Origin: Bacillus sp. OV166
GTDB lineage: Bacteria; Bacillota; Bacilli; Bacillales; Cytobacillaceae
Length of the DNA stretch: 64,000 nucleotides
Assembly: GCF_900177675.1 (NCBI RefSeq)
Contig: NZ_FXWM01000001.1
Location: forward strand, 3,171,001-3,235,000
Reading direction: 5' to 3'
Shown: piece by piece, positions 51,154-59,954 of the stretch
How the letters are laid out: each line of letters opens with the position of its first letter
How positions within the stretch are numbered: position 1 is the stretch's first letter
Notes under the pieces: model-generated
The model's database searches: none
Told to the model about the DNA's origin: nothing
Seen by the model: the letters and a program-made list of their open reading frames with translations, nothing else
Program-made: the position numbers and the translations under genes

Positions 51154-51432
51154 AACTACCATGAAAATAACTTTCTTCCAGATTAGAAAAATGACAATAC
51201 TTAAGAAGACCCTGCTCAATCGTTAAAAAAAAGAGGAGAGCGATAATTAATAAGTTTATGGATTAGGGTTAACTGGATTAAGGTTAGTAACAGTATTGAC
51301 ACTTCCTAACCATTTTCATTCTTTGTGGTGCGGCACTGATTTTGTGCTGCATGGATGGCTAACGGGTGCTTTAGTTGAAGAAAGCCATTAATTGGACCTA
51401 AACGGGTCCTTTTTATTAACAGAACGTTAGTT
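51154..51432 (+). repeat. cassette repeat split by a nested element
   Basis: Left AACT behind AATTCTTCTTC; insertion 51158-51360; then AACGGGTGC, core GGACCTAAACGGGTCC with T-run; right arm GTTAGTTCG. Confidence 0.8.
51158..51360 (+). mobile_element. nested 200-bp element, short type (copy 3)
   Basis: Same as copies at 18980 and 33323 with a few substitutions; hairpin GGCAC..GTGCTGC at the right end. Confidence 0.75.
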
Positions 51433-51465
51433 CGTATATAATGAAAATCGAAGAGGTGATTGAAA

Positions 51466-51660
51466 TGTTCATACGGGACCTCGGTAAAATTAAATGGCAA
51501 CCTGCGTCTTTTTTACATTTAGCATTCGATATGCAACGTTTGATTTCATTACGTTGTTCCAATTACTCATCAACTTCGTGAAGCAGTAAAGCCTTACGAG
51601 TTTTATCGGGTGGCATTCGAGGATGTGGTTGGAGTAGGTGGACCTAAGAGAATAAGATGA
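51466..51660 (+). pseudogene. degraded small gene
   Basis: GAGGTGATTGAA precedes MFIRDLGKIKWQPASFLHLA, which resembles the start of YolD-like proteins; the frame breaks within 40 codons and another frame reads REAVKPYEFYRVAFEDVVGV. Probably a frameshifted small gene. Confidence 0.4.
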
Positions 51661-51666
51661 ATAGTT

Positions 51667-52704
51667 TTATCCTCTTTTCTTAAAAAGCTTTGTAAAAAGG
51701 TCACGAAAAAAGTTCTTTTTAGGTGTTTCGACCAGATTTTCAACCAGATTTTCAACAGTGTGCTGATGATGTTTGGTGAAAAAATTCCAAATGATTTCTG
51801 TTGCATTTGGCCCTAATGGGTCGGTATATGAACCATTTGAGCTCCCGCCAGACCATGCGTGCCCCATTTGATCGATCATCCATAGTTCCATTAAAAGTTC
51901 ACCGCCCCCATCACCGTATACATGTTTAGTACAACTTTTTCCATTGATAAGGTCTGATTTGACCTGGTGAGGTGTAATATCAGCTCTTCCTGTACCACCT
52001 TCTACAAGAAAATTAGTTTGTGCCCACTGTATGATAACCTGTTGTCCATTAATGGGATGTACAACTGTATCGCAGATACCATGGAAAACAATAACAGGCA
52101 TTTTCTTCTTGAACTTTCCCATTTCCTGAAAGGCGCTGTTACCACATACATAGGGGTCCGAAACGCCTTTTTGCATGCTTTCTTTAGCAGCCTTAGCCAT
52201 TGGATCGGTTAGAAAAAATACATTCGCAGCATCATAGGGAAGTCCCGCACACACTCCGATACCGTTAAATACATCTGGATAGGTAACTCCAAGAATGCAA
52301 GCAAGTGCCGCACCTGCAGATAAGCCAACCGCGTACACCTTACTTGAATCAATGCGGTATGTACCTTTAATCTGATTAATGATCGCATTAATTAACTTGG
52401 GATGTCCCTCTCCACGGTGCTGATTTTTATCCAAAAACCAGTTCCAGCAGCCAAAAGGGTTATAAGCAGCTGGATTCGAAGGATTAAACAGGTGATTCAT
52501 GTCAGGATAGAGTACGAGAAAGTTTTCTTTTTCAGCAAGCTCGTTCATATTTGTTCCAGCAGCAAAATCATCCGGATCTTGTTCACATCCATGAAGCATC
52601 ACTATCAAAGGAGTATCTTTTTCCGCTTGATATTCGCTCGGAACATAAAGTTTGTACCTAAAATCCTTATATGAAAAATTTAGAAATTCCCCCAACTTTA
52701 TCAA
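51667..52704 (-). CDS. PHB-depolymerase-like esterase
   Basis: 345 residues with GGAGGGTTG upstream. Esterase_PHB fold: 'YKLYVPSEYQAEKDTPLIVMLHGCEQDPDDFA' (oxyanion region), nucleophile elbow GLSAGAA, Asp in FHGICDTVVHP and His in DQMGHAWSGG. Relatives cleave polyhydroxybutyrate or feruloyl esters. There is no signal peptide, which suggests an intracellular or spore role; the Lys-rich tail (KKNFFRDLFTKLFKKRG) is unusual. Confidence 0.85.
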   Translation of the reverse strand: MIKLGEFLNFSYKDFRYKLYVPSEYQAEKDTPLIVMLHGCEQDPDDFAAGTNMNELAEKENFLVLYPDMNHLFNPSNPAAYNPFGCWNWFLDKNQHRGEGHPKLINAIINQIKGTYRIDSSKVYAVGLSAGAALACILGVTYPDVFNGIGVCAGLPYDAANVFFLTDPMAKAAKESMQKGVSDPYVCGNSAFQEMGKFKKKMPVIVFHGICDTVVHPINGQQVIIQWAQTNFLVEGGTGRADITPHQVKSDLINGKSCTKHVYGDGGGELLMELWMIDQMGHAWSGGSSNGSYTDPLGPNATEIIWNFFTKHHQHTVENLVENLVETPKKNFFRDLFTKLFKKRG

Positions 52705-52900
52705 CCCTCCTTAACTTAAACTACATGTTTCCATTATACTTCTACATGTTCCTATTTTTATCGAAAGAAGCATTCCATTCAATATTTGATGCAATAACAT
52801 GCTGCTCAACCTCCTACTATGTATTTTAAGAGACGAAAGAGGAAAGTAAATCCTTCTATTTTCCTTTAGCCTTTATCTCTAAAGTAGTAATATTGGATTA

Positions 52901-53134
52901 TTGTATAAATATTTAGAAGAAGATTGGCATGAAATTCTATTAGAAATAATGATTAACTTCTTTCAAAAAGATACGTTTTTGATTCGAAAACCTTCCTTTT
53001 CCATTCTTCGAGAACCGAAGGAAAGAATATGTGAACTTTGTCGGCGAAATGAAAATGAGTTATTGGACAAAACGAACATAATACAACTAGAAGAGAAGGT
53101 GCTTGTTGAACTAACAGGTGCTTTACTTCAATAA
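52901..53134 (+). pseudogene. gene remnant ending in a cassette repeat
   Basis: Frame without a clear start reads EDWHEILLEIMINFFQK and 'ICELCRRNENELLDKTNIIQLEEKVLVELTG'. Its tail matches the partial gene at 1-60, so two copies of this gene family occur 53 kb apart. The last codons come from the repeat at 53109. N-terminal part missing. Confidence 0.4.
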
Positions 53135-53174
53135 GGAGTAAGGCTTTTTTATTGCACTAACGAGCAGTTTAGTT
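53109..53174 (+). repeat. cassette repeat, hairpin core
   Basis: Left arm AACTAACAGGTGC; core GCTTTACTTC..GAGTAAGGC with T-run; inner CACTAACGAGCA; right arm GTTTAGTTGAATAAG. Confidence 0.85.
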
Positions 53175-53370
53175 GAATAAGAATGAGTTGCTGCGGCAAA
53201 TCTTTTTTTCATATTTGTTTAATTAATATGAGAAATAATACCCAGAAATCACCCATAAATGCAAGAATTCATACGAATGTGTAAATATAGGCTCATGCAA
53301 TATTAACGTCAATCTGTTACTCTTTTAAAGGTTGAGATCCACTTTAAGAGGTTTGAATGGGGTGAGTTAT

Positions 53371-53622
53371 TTGAAGGAATTTGTGGTTTGTTATACCTTA
53401 GAGAATGATATAATACGAGAATTAATCATAACAGAGCCTGAAATGAGTAAGGAAGAAGTTATCCAAGAAAGAATTGAAAAGATCGAACAGCGCAAATACT
53501 TTCTTGCGAAAGGTGACCATGGTGATTATTGCATCAATCCATCCTTAATACGTTATATCCAAGTTCATGAAAACGACGGACGGAATATCGATCTCAACAT
53601 GTTTGAATTGTGTTCGACATAA
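53371..53622 (+). CDS. uncharacterised small protein
   Basis: 83 residues from TTG 53371, with GGGGTGAG upstream. Reads KEFVVCYTLENDIIRELIIT.. then helical 'EPEMSKEEVIQERIEKIEQRKYFLA' and a DYCINPSLIRYIQVHEN strand. Soluble. Not recognised. It precedes the penicillin-binding protein gene by 36 bases and may share its transcript. Confidence 0.55.
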   Translation: MKEFVVCYTLENDIIRELIITEPEMSKEEVIQERIEKIEQRKYFLAKGDHGDYCINPSLIRYIQVHENDGRNIDLNMFELCST

Positions 53623-53658
53623 TTCGGGCGGTGACAGGCACAATAAGGAGTGAAAAGA

Positions 53659-55848
53659 ATGTCAGAAGAAACCTATCAATCTCGTGAGGAAAGAAAAAAA
53701 GCGGAAAAGGCAACACAAAATAAAGAAAGAAGTAATCGAATACCGAATAAAGGGCCATTGTTGAAAAAAGGGCATTTGTTAAAAAAGGTGATTATCGTCT
53801 GTTTGCTGCTTGGTCTTGTTTCAACAGGAGCAGGAGCCATTACGTTCGCATCCATGATTAAGGGTACACCTACATTAGATTCTTCTAAGCTGGTGGATCC
53901 ACTTTCCACAAAATTTTACGATAAAAACGGAAACTTCCTTTATGAATACGGGAAGGAAAAGCGGACAAAAATCACCTATGATCAAGTGCCGAAAGTGCTG
54001 GAACAAGCGTTTATCGCCACCGAGGATTCCCATTTTTATGAACATCATGGGATCGACCTGAAAAGGACGGCTAAGGCCATTTTCGTCAACGTAACCGGAA
54101 ATTTCGGATCTCAGGGTGGAAGTACGATTACTCAGCAAGTCATTAAAAACTCATTTTTGACGCCAGAGAAGACTTTAAAGAGAAAAGTACAAGAATGGGA
54201 CTTGGCGTATCAGCTGGAACAAAAGTATTCCAAACACGATATTTTAATGATGTATTTGAACAAAATCTACCTTGGACACCGCTCTTATGGGGTTGCGGCT
54301 GCAGCGAAGAATTACTATGGGATCGAAGCCAATGATTTGAAAAAAATGACGCTCGCTCAGGCAGCCATGTTAGCCGGACTGCCGCAGAGTCCAAATAATT
54401 ACGATCCGACCAAACCGGAAAACGCAGAATCAGCGACGAATCGCCGTCACATTGTCTTAAGTTCCATGCTTCGAGATGGCTATATTACGGAAAAACAAAT
54501 GAAAGAAGCAGAAAAAGTTCCTGTAAAAGAGGGACTTGTGAAAAATAACACACAGCAAAGTATGCCTTATGAAGCATTTTTGGATGCTGTTGTAAAAGAG
54601 GTAAAGGGAAAAATGATGGATGTCGATATAAGCGAGGATGGATTATCGATTTATACTACCCTGGATCCAAAAGCACAGAATTTTGCAGACGAAATGATGA
54701 ATACCAATGAAATCATTGCCTATCCAGATCAGAAGTTTCAGGGGGCGTTCGTTTTCTTAGATAACAAAACGGGTGAAGTCAGGGCAATTGGGAGCGGGCG
54801 AAATGACTATAAAGCTCAATTCTTAGGTCACAACTTTTCCGTCGATATCAAACGTCAGCCAGGCTCATCCTTTAAGCCGATTTTTGATTACGGCCCTGCG
54901 ATAGAAAACTTGAAATGGTCCACTGCCCATATGATCAATGACCAGAAGACGACTTACTCAACCGGCCAGTCCATTTCCAACTGGGATCACCAAAATCATG
55001 GAATGCTGACTATGAGGTCGGCGCTGCAAAACTCGTATAACATCCCGGCGTTGCTAACAATGCGTGAGGTGGGGATGGATAAGTCGAAGAAATTTGCAGA
55101 ACAACTCGGCATTACGTTTAAAAATGACCAAGTATATGAATCCTACTCGATCGGCAGTAACGCCGTCAGTCCTTTAGACATGGCAGGTGCCTACAGCGCT
55201 TTTGCCAATAATGGCATGTACAACAAACCGCATTTTGTCCAAAAGGTTGTTTTTCCGGATGGCACAGTCGTTATTTTTGCGGGGAAATCAAAACGTGTGA
55301 TGCATGATTACACTTCTTATATGGTAACGGATATGCTGCGCACAGTCGTCAATGCTGGGACAGGAAAAACGGCTAATGTCCCTGGCTTGGATGTTGCTGG
55401 GAAAACAGGTACAACCAACTTTGATTCAAAGACGAGAGCTAGATATGGATATCCAAGCACTGCGACAAATGATAGCTGGTTCGCAGGGTATACACCGCAA
55501 TACACCATGGCTGTCTGGACTGGTTATGCTCAAAACGGCCAGGGTAACTATATGAGCGGAAATACGACGAAAATCTCGCAGTTGATGTTTAAAGTGATGA
55601 TGCAAACATTCGGAACGGACACATCCAGTTTTAAACAACCAGACAGTGTTTACAGAGTGAATAATGAACTTTATATAAAAGGTTTTAGTTCTGCAGAAGT
55701 TCCACCAAAGAAAAAAATCGACAATGTAATAAAACATCCTAATTATGGTACAAAAAAAGAGGAAGAGAAACGTAAAAAAGAGGAAGGGAAACGTAAAAAA
55801 GAGGAAGGGAAACGTAAAAAAGAGGAAGAGAAACATAAGCATGGTTAA
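53659..55848 (+). CDS. class A penicillin-binding protein (PBP1A-type)
   Basis: 729 residues from ATG 53659, AAGGAG upstream. Basic cytoplasmic start, one helix (about 43-66), glycosyltransferase-51 domain with catalytic Glu122 in TEDSHFYEHHG and QGGSTITQQ, then the transpeptidase domain with Ser403 in PGSSFKP, SYN, and KTGTT. It polymerises and cross-links peptidoglycan. The C-terminus has a tandem seven-residue RKKEEGK repeat (21-bp unit, four copies, 55748-55830), facing outside the cell. Confidence 0.9.
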   Translation: MSEETYQSREERKKAEKATQNKERSNRIPNKGPLLKKGHLLKKVIIVCLLLGLVSTGAGAITFASMIKGTPTLDSSKLVDPLSTKFYDKNGNFLYEYGKEKRTKITYDQVPKVLEQAFIATEDSHFYEHHGIDLKRTAKAIFVNVTGNFGSQGGSTITQQVIKNSFLTPEKTLKRKVQEWDLAYQLEQKYSKHDILMMYLNKIYLGHRSYGVAAAAKNYYGIEANDLKKMTLAQAAMLAGLPQSPNNYDPTKPENAESATNRRHIVLSSMLRDGYITEKQMKEAEKVPVKEGLVKNNTQQSMPYEAFLDAVVKEVKGKMMDVDISEDGLSIYTTLDPKAQNFADEMMNTNEIIAYPDQKFQGAFVFLDNKTGEVRAIGSGRNDYKAQFLGHNFSVDIKRQPGSSFKPIFDYGPAIENLKWSTAHMINDQKTTYSTGQSISNWDHQNHGMLTMRSALQNSYNIPALLTMREVGMDKSKKFAEQLGITFKNDQVYESYSIGSNAVSPLDMAGAYSAFANNGMYNKPHFVQKVVFPDGTVVIFAGKSKRVMHDYTSYMVTDMLRTVVNAGTGKTANVPGLDVAGKTGTTNFDSKTRARYGYPSTATNDSWFAGYTPQYTMAVWTGYAQNGQGNYMSGNTTKISQLMFKVMMQTFGTDTSSFKQPDSVYRVNNELYIKGFSSAEVPPKKKIDNVIKHPNYGTKKEEEKRKKEEGKRKKEEGKRKKEEEKHKHG
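55748..55838 (+). repeat. 21-bp coding tandem repeat
   Basis: About four units of CGTAAAAAAGAGGAAGGGAA-A encode RKKEEGK in the penicillin-binding protein tail. Length changes would stay in frame. Confidence 0.75.
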
Positions 55849-55906
55849 GACAGATATTTTGTCTAACCTTGTTCCACTTCCATTGAAGAAAAGGTGCTAG
55901 TTGTAC

Positions 55907-55984
55907 TACTAACGGGTGCAAGAGTTGCAGATCAAGCTGTCATTTTGGCAGCTTTTCTTATTGCACTAAAGGGGCAGTTTAGTT
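55907..55984 (+). repeat. cassette repeat, full copy
   Basis: Left arm TACTAACGGGTGCAAGAG; core AAGCTGTCATTTTGGCAGCTT; inner CACTAAAGGGGCA; right arm GTTTAGTTTAAG. Confidence 0.85.
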
Positions 55985-56039
55985 TAAGAACCATATTTGT
56001 TAAACTTAAGGAAAAGGAAGAAAAGTTGAGGTAAGAAAA

Positions 56040-56309
56040 ATGTATGAATTTAAAGATGAGTTCGAGAGAAAAGAAAAAAAATTTAAGACTTACATTTTTT
56101 TATTTGTTATCTCTGTTTTAATAAATTCATTCATTGATTTCAATGATTTGGGAATTAAAAGGGAAGTTTATAGCCTCCTATTTTTTTGTGTTATTCTTTA
56201 TTTTGGACTACGAAGGAAGTTATGGGCTGAATTTATCATTAAATTTTTCGTTTGGCTAAATATCATTTTATTGTTCCTCATTATAATTGTTAAGGTTTTA
56301 GGATTATAG
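56040..56309 (+). CDS. small membrane protein
   Basis: 89 residues, ATG 56040 behind GTTGAGGTAAG. A charged start (MYEFKDEFERKEKKFK) and three helices. A broken near-copy including its leader lies at 61139, so the cassette has been duplicated. No family recognised. Confidence 0.6.
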   Translation: MYEFKDEFERKEKKFKTYIFLFVISVLINSFIDFNDLGIKREVYSLLFFCVILYFGLRRKLWAEFIIKFFVWLNIILLFLIIIVKVLGL

Positions 56310-56328
56310 TAAAAAATAATGGTTCTTC

Positions 56329-56350
56329 AATTAACGGGTGCTTTTTTGTT
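56329..56350 (+). repeat. cassette repeat, left arm only
   Basis: TTCTTCAATTAACGGGTGC followed by unrelated sequence. Confidence 0.6.
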
Positions 56351-56403
56351 TGTTTAATGGTAGACCTCTTACGATTAACTATTTATTCAATCACGGCGGA
56401 ATT

Positions 56404-56616
56404 CTAGTTACTTAATTCCATTAATAATTCGTGGACAATGTGTTGTTCAAAATCTTTTGGCTTATCCAATAGTATCCCTCTTCTTGACGCAGCTGCAATT
56501 ATTAGTCCTAATTCATAGTACATATTTTTAGAAACTAATCCTTTTGAAATCATTTTCTTCACTTCATAATAAAATTGAATCAAAAAATCACTTGGTAATT
56601 TTTCATATAAAGACAT
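56404..56616 (-). CDS. uncharacterised small protein
   Basis: 70 residues from ATG 56616 (the preceding in-frame start is four codons upstream; sites are weak). All-helical and soluble: 'SLYEKLPSDFLIQFYYEVKKMISKGLVSKNMYYELGLIIAAASRRGI'. Ends LMELSN. Not recognised. Confidence 0.55.
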   Translation of the reverse strand: MSLYEKLPSDFLIQFYYEVKKMISKGLVSKNMYYELGLIIAAASRRGILLDKPKDFEQHIVHELLMELSN

Positions 56617-56756
56617 TTTCGGAAACACCCACTATTCCTACTGTTTTAATAGGAATAATATCAATTAAAACTGAAATTGAAAAGAGTTTTTCGCCAGATT
56701 CATAAATTTGTCATTTTATTATAGATACGTTTGACAATACTGCTTTAATCTTGTTG

Positions 56757-56777
56757 AACTAACGTGGCAGTTTAGTT
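56757..56777 (+). repeat. cassette repeat, short form
   Basis: AACTAACGTGGCAGTTTAGTT behind ATCTTGTTG: arms without core. Confidence 0.8.
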
Positions 56778-56807
56778 GAAGAACAGCTTGATTTTTGTAA
56801 ATTACTT

Positions 56808-57341
56808 TTAAGCATCGTAATAATAAAACGTATGAAATAATACGGCAGCAAGACCAGCGACTTCCTGCGTCGTTGACCGTATAATAATAGTATCCAATTC
56901 CAATTTTTTGAACAATGAAATATCTGTTTTAATAGGCATGGAAACAATGGCTACTTGGTTATTGTCGCATTTTAAGTAACCAGCACCCGTATGATCTTTT
57001 TCAATCAGAAATTCATGGTTATCTATTCTAAAATGATAGCCTTTTTCAATTAATTGAACTCTATGTGAAGCAATCGAAACGGTTTGGGAAGATAAATGGT
57101 CAGTCATTTTGTACCCAATACCAGGAAACGCACAGTCTATGGTATAAAGTGGTTCTCCATTCACGTTGGCTATTTTGTAACAATAGGGTAAGCCATAGCG
57201 TATTGAGTTGTGGACGATACGGGCAAGGAATTTATGTTGCTTTTTTCTTATTTCGAATACAGATTCCCCATGTTCGTTTATTATTGGTATTATTGTTGAA
57301 ATATGAACCTTTTCAGGTACTTGATAAGTAAACTGTTCCAT
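56808..57341 (-). CDS. tubby C-terminal-like (LOR) protein
   Basis: 177 residues from ATG 57341, with GGGGGAAA upstream; the longer frame has no site. Beta-rich, with 'YTIDCAFPGIGYKMTD', 'SHRVQLIEKGYHFRIDNHEFLIEKDHTGAGYLKCDNNQVAIV' and a hydrophobic C-terminal helix 'EVAGLAAVLFHTFYYYDA', as in the LURP-one-related / tubby-like barrel proteins with a buried end helix. Role unknown; phospholipid binding is seen in some relatives. Confidence 0.65.
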   Translation of the reverse strand: MEQFTYQVPEKVHISTIIPIINEHGESVFEIRKKQHKFLARIVHNSIRYGLPYCYKIANVNGEPLYTIDCAFPGIGYKMTDHLSSQTVSIASHRVQLIEKGYHFRIDNHEFLIEKDHTGAGYLKCDNNQVAIVSMPIKTDISLFKKLELDTIIIRSTTQEVAGLAAVLFHTFYYYDA

Positions 57342-57428
57342 AGTTTCCCCCAGCACATTCGATTTATCATTTATTATTATATAATAAAGTTTCATTATGC
57401 AAAGCCACTTTTATTAGCTTTCTTCTTC

Positions 57429-57497
57429 AACTAACAAGTGCGATTATTCAATAAGAATGATCGCCTTTTCCTCTTCAAGTAACGTGGCAGGTTACTT
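57429..57497 (+). repeat. cassette repeat, hairpin core, covarying arms
   Basis: Left arm AACTAACAAGTGC; core GCGATTATTC..GATCGC; inner AAGTAACGTGGCAG and right arm GTTACTT, which match each other but not the left arm. Confidence 0.8.
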
Positions 57498-57591
57498 GGA
57501 TAAGAAATCAATTTAATTTTATATTTTTGAAAAAGATTAATGGGATATTATGCTAAAATTAATAAAATTTATCGAAGGAATGATCTTATAA

Positions 57592-58029
57592 ATGGAAATT
57601 AGGAAACCCAATGATTCTGAACTTAACAATATTATTTTACTATCTCCCCAAGCGGTATTTGATGGTACATTAGGTGATATTAAACCTACAAATGAAAAAA
57701 TCAAACATCTTGTTAAACCACTGCTGGAAAAGGGAAGCTATTATTTAATAGCAACTGAGAACGATAATTTAATGGGCTGGATTCTTATAGGGGCAAGCAA
57801 AGACCAATTTACTGATAAGATGAATGGATTTATTTATGAACTATTTGTTAGAGATGAATTTAGAGGGAATGGAATTTCTAAACGGTTAATGAGAACAGCC
57901 ATTGACCATCTAAGACAAGATGGATACTCTGAAGTCCGTCTAAGTGCATTTGCAGGGAATCAAGCTATAAAACTTTACGAAAAAATGGGCTTTAAGATAC
58001 GAACAGTTTCTATGAGCTTGCCATTATAA
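57592..58029 (+). CDS. GNAT N-acetyltransferase
   Basis: 145 residues, GAAGGAATG upstream. Complete GNAT fold: 'YLIATENDNLMGWILIG', 'GFIYELFVRDEFRGNGISKRLMRTAIDHL' with the R-G-N-G acetyl-CoA loop, and 'GYSEVRLSAFAGNQAIKLYEKMGF'. Substrate unknown. Single-gene cassette. Confidence 0.85.
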   Translation: MEIRKPNDSELNNIILLSPQAVFDGTLGDIKPTNEKIKHLVKPLLEKGSYYLIATENDNLMGWILIGASKDQFTDKMNGFIYELFVRDEFRGNGISKRLMRTAIDHLRQDGYSEVRLSAFAGNQAIKLYEKMGFKIRTVSMSLPL

Positions 58030-58044
58030 GCAACTGGCTTATTG

Positions 58045-58120
58045 CACTAACGGGTGCAAGAGTTAAACAATGAGGTGCTGTCGCAGCTCATTTTCTTTTG
58101 TGCTAACGGATCACGTTAAT
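58045..58120 (+). repeat. cassette repeat, full copy
   Basis: Left arm CACTAACGGGTGCAAGAG; core GAGGTGCTGTCGCAGCTC; inner TGCTAACGGATCAC; right arm GTTAATT. Confidence 0.85.
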
Positions 58121-58203
58121 TAAACAACAATATCATTAAATAGAGGATTTTTAGCTTTCGTAAAGAAAGAGTAAATAATAAAAAATGAGGGGATGAAGAA
58201 AAT

Positions 58204-58707
58204 TTGGAGTATATCATTCAGATAAAGCCTTGGGAGGATAATGACCTTGATTTACTTTTTCGTATAAACGCTCCAGAAATGATGCAGCATCTTGGAGGTC
58301 CAGAGAGTAAAGAGCAGATTTTGAAACGACATAAACGATATCTTGAGCTTGGTAATAGAGGATGTATGTTTAGCATTATATTGTTACCAGAATTAGAAGC
58401 AGTAGGTTCTGTGGGTTATTGGCAAACTACTTGGAATAATGAAAGTGTATATGAAACTGGATGGAGCATTCTACCCTCGTATCAAGGGAAAGGAATAGCT
58501 ACAAAAGCAGTAAAGTTAGCGATAGAAGAGGCATCTAATGAGAACAAATATACATACATTCACGCATTCCCATCGATTGATAATCCTGCTTCTAATGCAA
58601 TTTGTCGGAAGCTTAACTTTCAGTTTATTTCTGAATGCGAATTTGAATATCCTCCAGGAAACTTTATGAGGTGCAATAATTGGCGTTATAACTTAATTGG
58701 ACAATAG
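58204..58707 (+). CDS. GNAT N-acetyltransferase, RimJ/RimL-like
   Basis: 167 residues from TTG 58204, GAGGGGATG upstream. 'PWEDNDLDLLFRINAPEMMQHLGGPESKEQILKRHKRYLEL', then 'SVGYWQTTWNNESVYETGWSILPSYQGKGIATKAVKLAIEEA' with Q-G-K-G-I-A loop and 'PASNAICRKLNFQF'. Acts on an amine with acetyl-CoA; substrate unknown. Single-gene cassette. Confidence 0.85.
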   Translation: MEYIIQIKPWEDNDLDLLFRINAPEMMQHLGGPESKEQILKRHKRYLELGNRGCMFSIILLPELEAVGSVGYWQTTWNNESVYETGWSILPSYQGKGIATKAVKLAIEEASNENKYTYIHAFPSIDNPASNAICRKLNFQFISECEFEYPPGNFMRCNNWRYNLIGQ

Positions 58708-58758
58708 CTGTTTTTTCAGTTCTTAATTTTTAAAAAAGTTTGTGAAGAAATGTACTTA

Positions 58759-58837
58759 AGCTAACGGGTGCAATAGTTGAAGATTGGGGTTGCTGCGGTA
58801 GCTCCATTCCTTGTTCCACTAACGAGGCAGGTTAGTG
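58759..58837 (+). repeat. cassette repeat, full copy
   Basis: Left arm AGCTAACGGGTGC behind GAAATGTACTTA; core GGGGTTGCTGCGGTAGCTCC; inner CACTAACGAGGCAG; right arm GTTAGTG. Confidence 0.85.
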
Positions 58838-58928
58838 CGGTTATCGTAATGCTTTTCACTTAAATTTAAATGAAATGTATGGTATCTTATATAAAATATT
58901 ACAAAAAATGCAAATAAGGAGAGAAATT

Positions 58929-59810
58929 ATGGGGAAAATAAATTATTCCATTGTAGATGTTTTTTCACAAGGAAAATATACAGGGAATCAACTTGCTGTT
59001 TTTAAAAATGCTGGAAACATTTCCGATGATGAGATGCAACAAATAGCTAAGGAAATTAATTTTTCAGAGACTACTTTTATTTTATCTGACAAAGAAAAAG
59101 CTGGCGGTTACGACGTTCGTATCTTTACGCCTAACGAAGAAGTCCCTTTTGCTGGGCATCCAACTTTAGGAACCGCGTATATCATTCAAAGCGAAGTATT
59201 AACCGAACCATCCGATAAGCTTATATTAAATTTTAAAGGCGGACAGATTCCCGTCTCGTTCGATAATAAAGAAGAAATACTATGGATGAAACAAAACAAA
59301 CCAACTTTTGGTCGGATTTTAGATGCAAATAAAGTTTCTGATGTTTTAAGTATAGATAAAGAATACATAGATGATAGATTTCCTATCCAAGAGGTTTCAA
59401 CTGGACTTCCAGTGATTGTTGTACCTTTAACATCTTTAGAAGCAGTTAAAAAAGTAAGCGTAAATAAAGAAAAATACTTTGAATTAATAGAAGATACTGA
59501 TGCAAAAGCCATTATGGTGTTTTCTCCTGAAGCATATAATTCTGAAAATGATTTAAATGTTCGAGACTTTGCAGATTATTATGGTGTTCCTGAAGATGCA
59601 GCTACTGGCAGTGCTAATGGATGTTTAGCTTCTTACTTAGTTAAATATCGGTATTTTGAAAAAAGTGAAATAAATATTCGTGTAGAACAAGGATATGAAA
59701 TAAAAAGACCATCCTTATTGTTTTTGAAAGCAAGTGAAGATAACGGGGAAATCACCGTATATGTAGGAGGAAAAGTAGAAAAAATTGCCCAAGGTGAATG
59801 GTTTCTATAA
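58929..59810 (+). CDS. PhzF-family isomerase
   Basis: 293 residues from ATG 58929, AAGGAGAG upstream. Two matched diaminopimelate-epimerase-like halves. Signatures: 'IVDVFSQGKYTGNQLAVF', catalytic Glu in INFSETTFIL, 'FTPNEEVPFAGHPTLGTAY' and DAATGSANGCLASYL. PhzF enzymes isomerise small hydroxy-acids by proton shift; outside phenazine producers the substrate is unknown. Single-gene cassette. Confidence 0.9.
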   Translation: MGKINYSIVDVFSQGKYTGNQLAVFKNAGNISDDEMQQIAKEINFSETTFILSDKEKAGGYDVRIFTPNEEVPFAGHPTLGTAYIIQSEVLTEPSDKLILNFKGGQIPVSFDNKEEILWMKQNKPTFGRILDANKVSDVLSIDKEYIDDRFPIQEVSTGLPVIVVPLTSLEAVKKVSVNKEKYFELIEDTDAKAIMVFSPEAYNSENDLNVRDFADYYGVPEDAATGSANGCLASYLVKYRYFEKSEINIRVEQGYEIKRPSLLFLKASEDNGEITVYVGGKVEKIAQGEWFL

Positions 59811-59822
59811 ACCTTCCTTCTC

Positions 59823-59902
59823 AACTAACGGGGTGCTTAAGTTGAACAAGGGGTTGCTACGGCAGCCCTTTTTTCTTGTTCCACTAACGAAGCAGGTTTG
59901 TT
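59823..59902 (+). repeat. cassette repeat, full copy
   Basis: Left arm AACTAACGGGGTGC; core GGGGTTGCTACGGCAGCCC with T-run; inner CACTAACGAAGCAG; right arm GTTTGTTCAATAAG. Confidence 0.85.
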
Positions 59903-59954
59903 CAATAAGGATTTAGAATATAATCTGTAATATTACCTAATTTGGGAGATCGTT

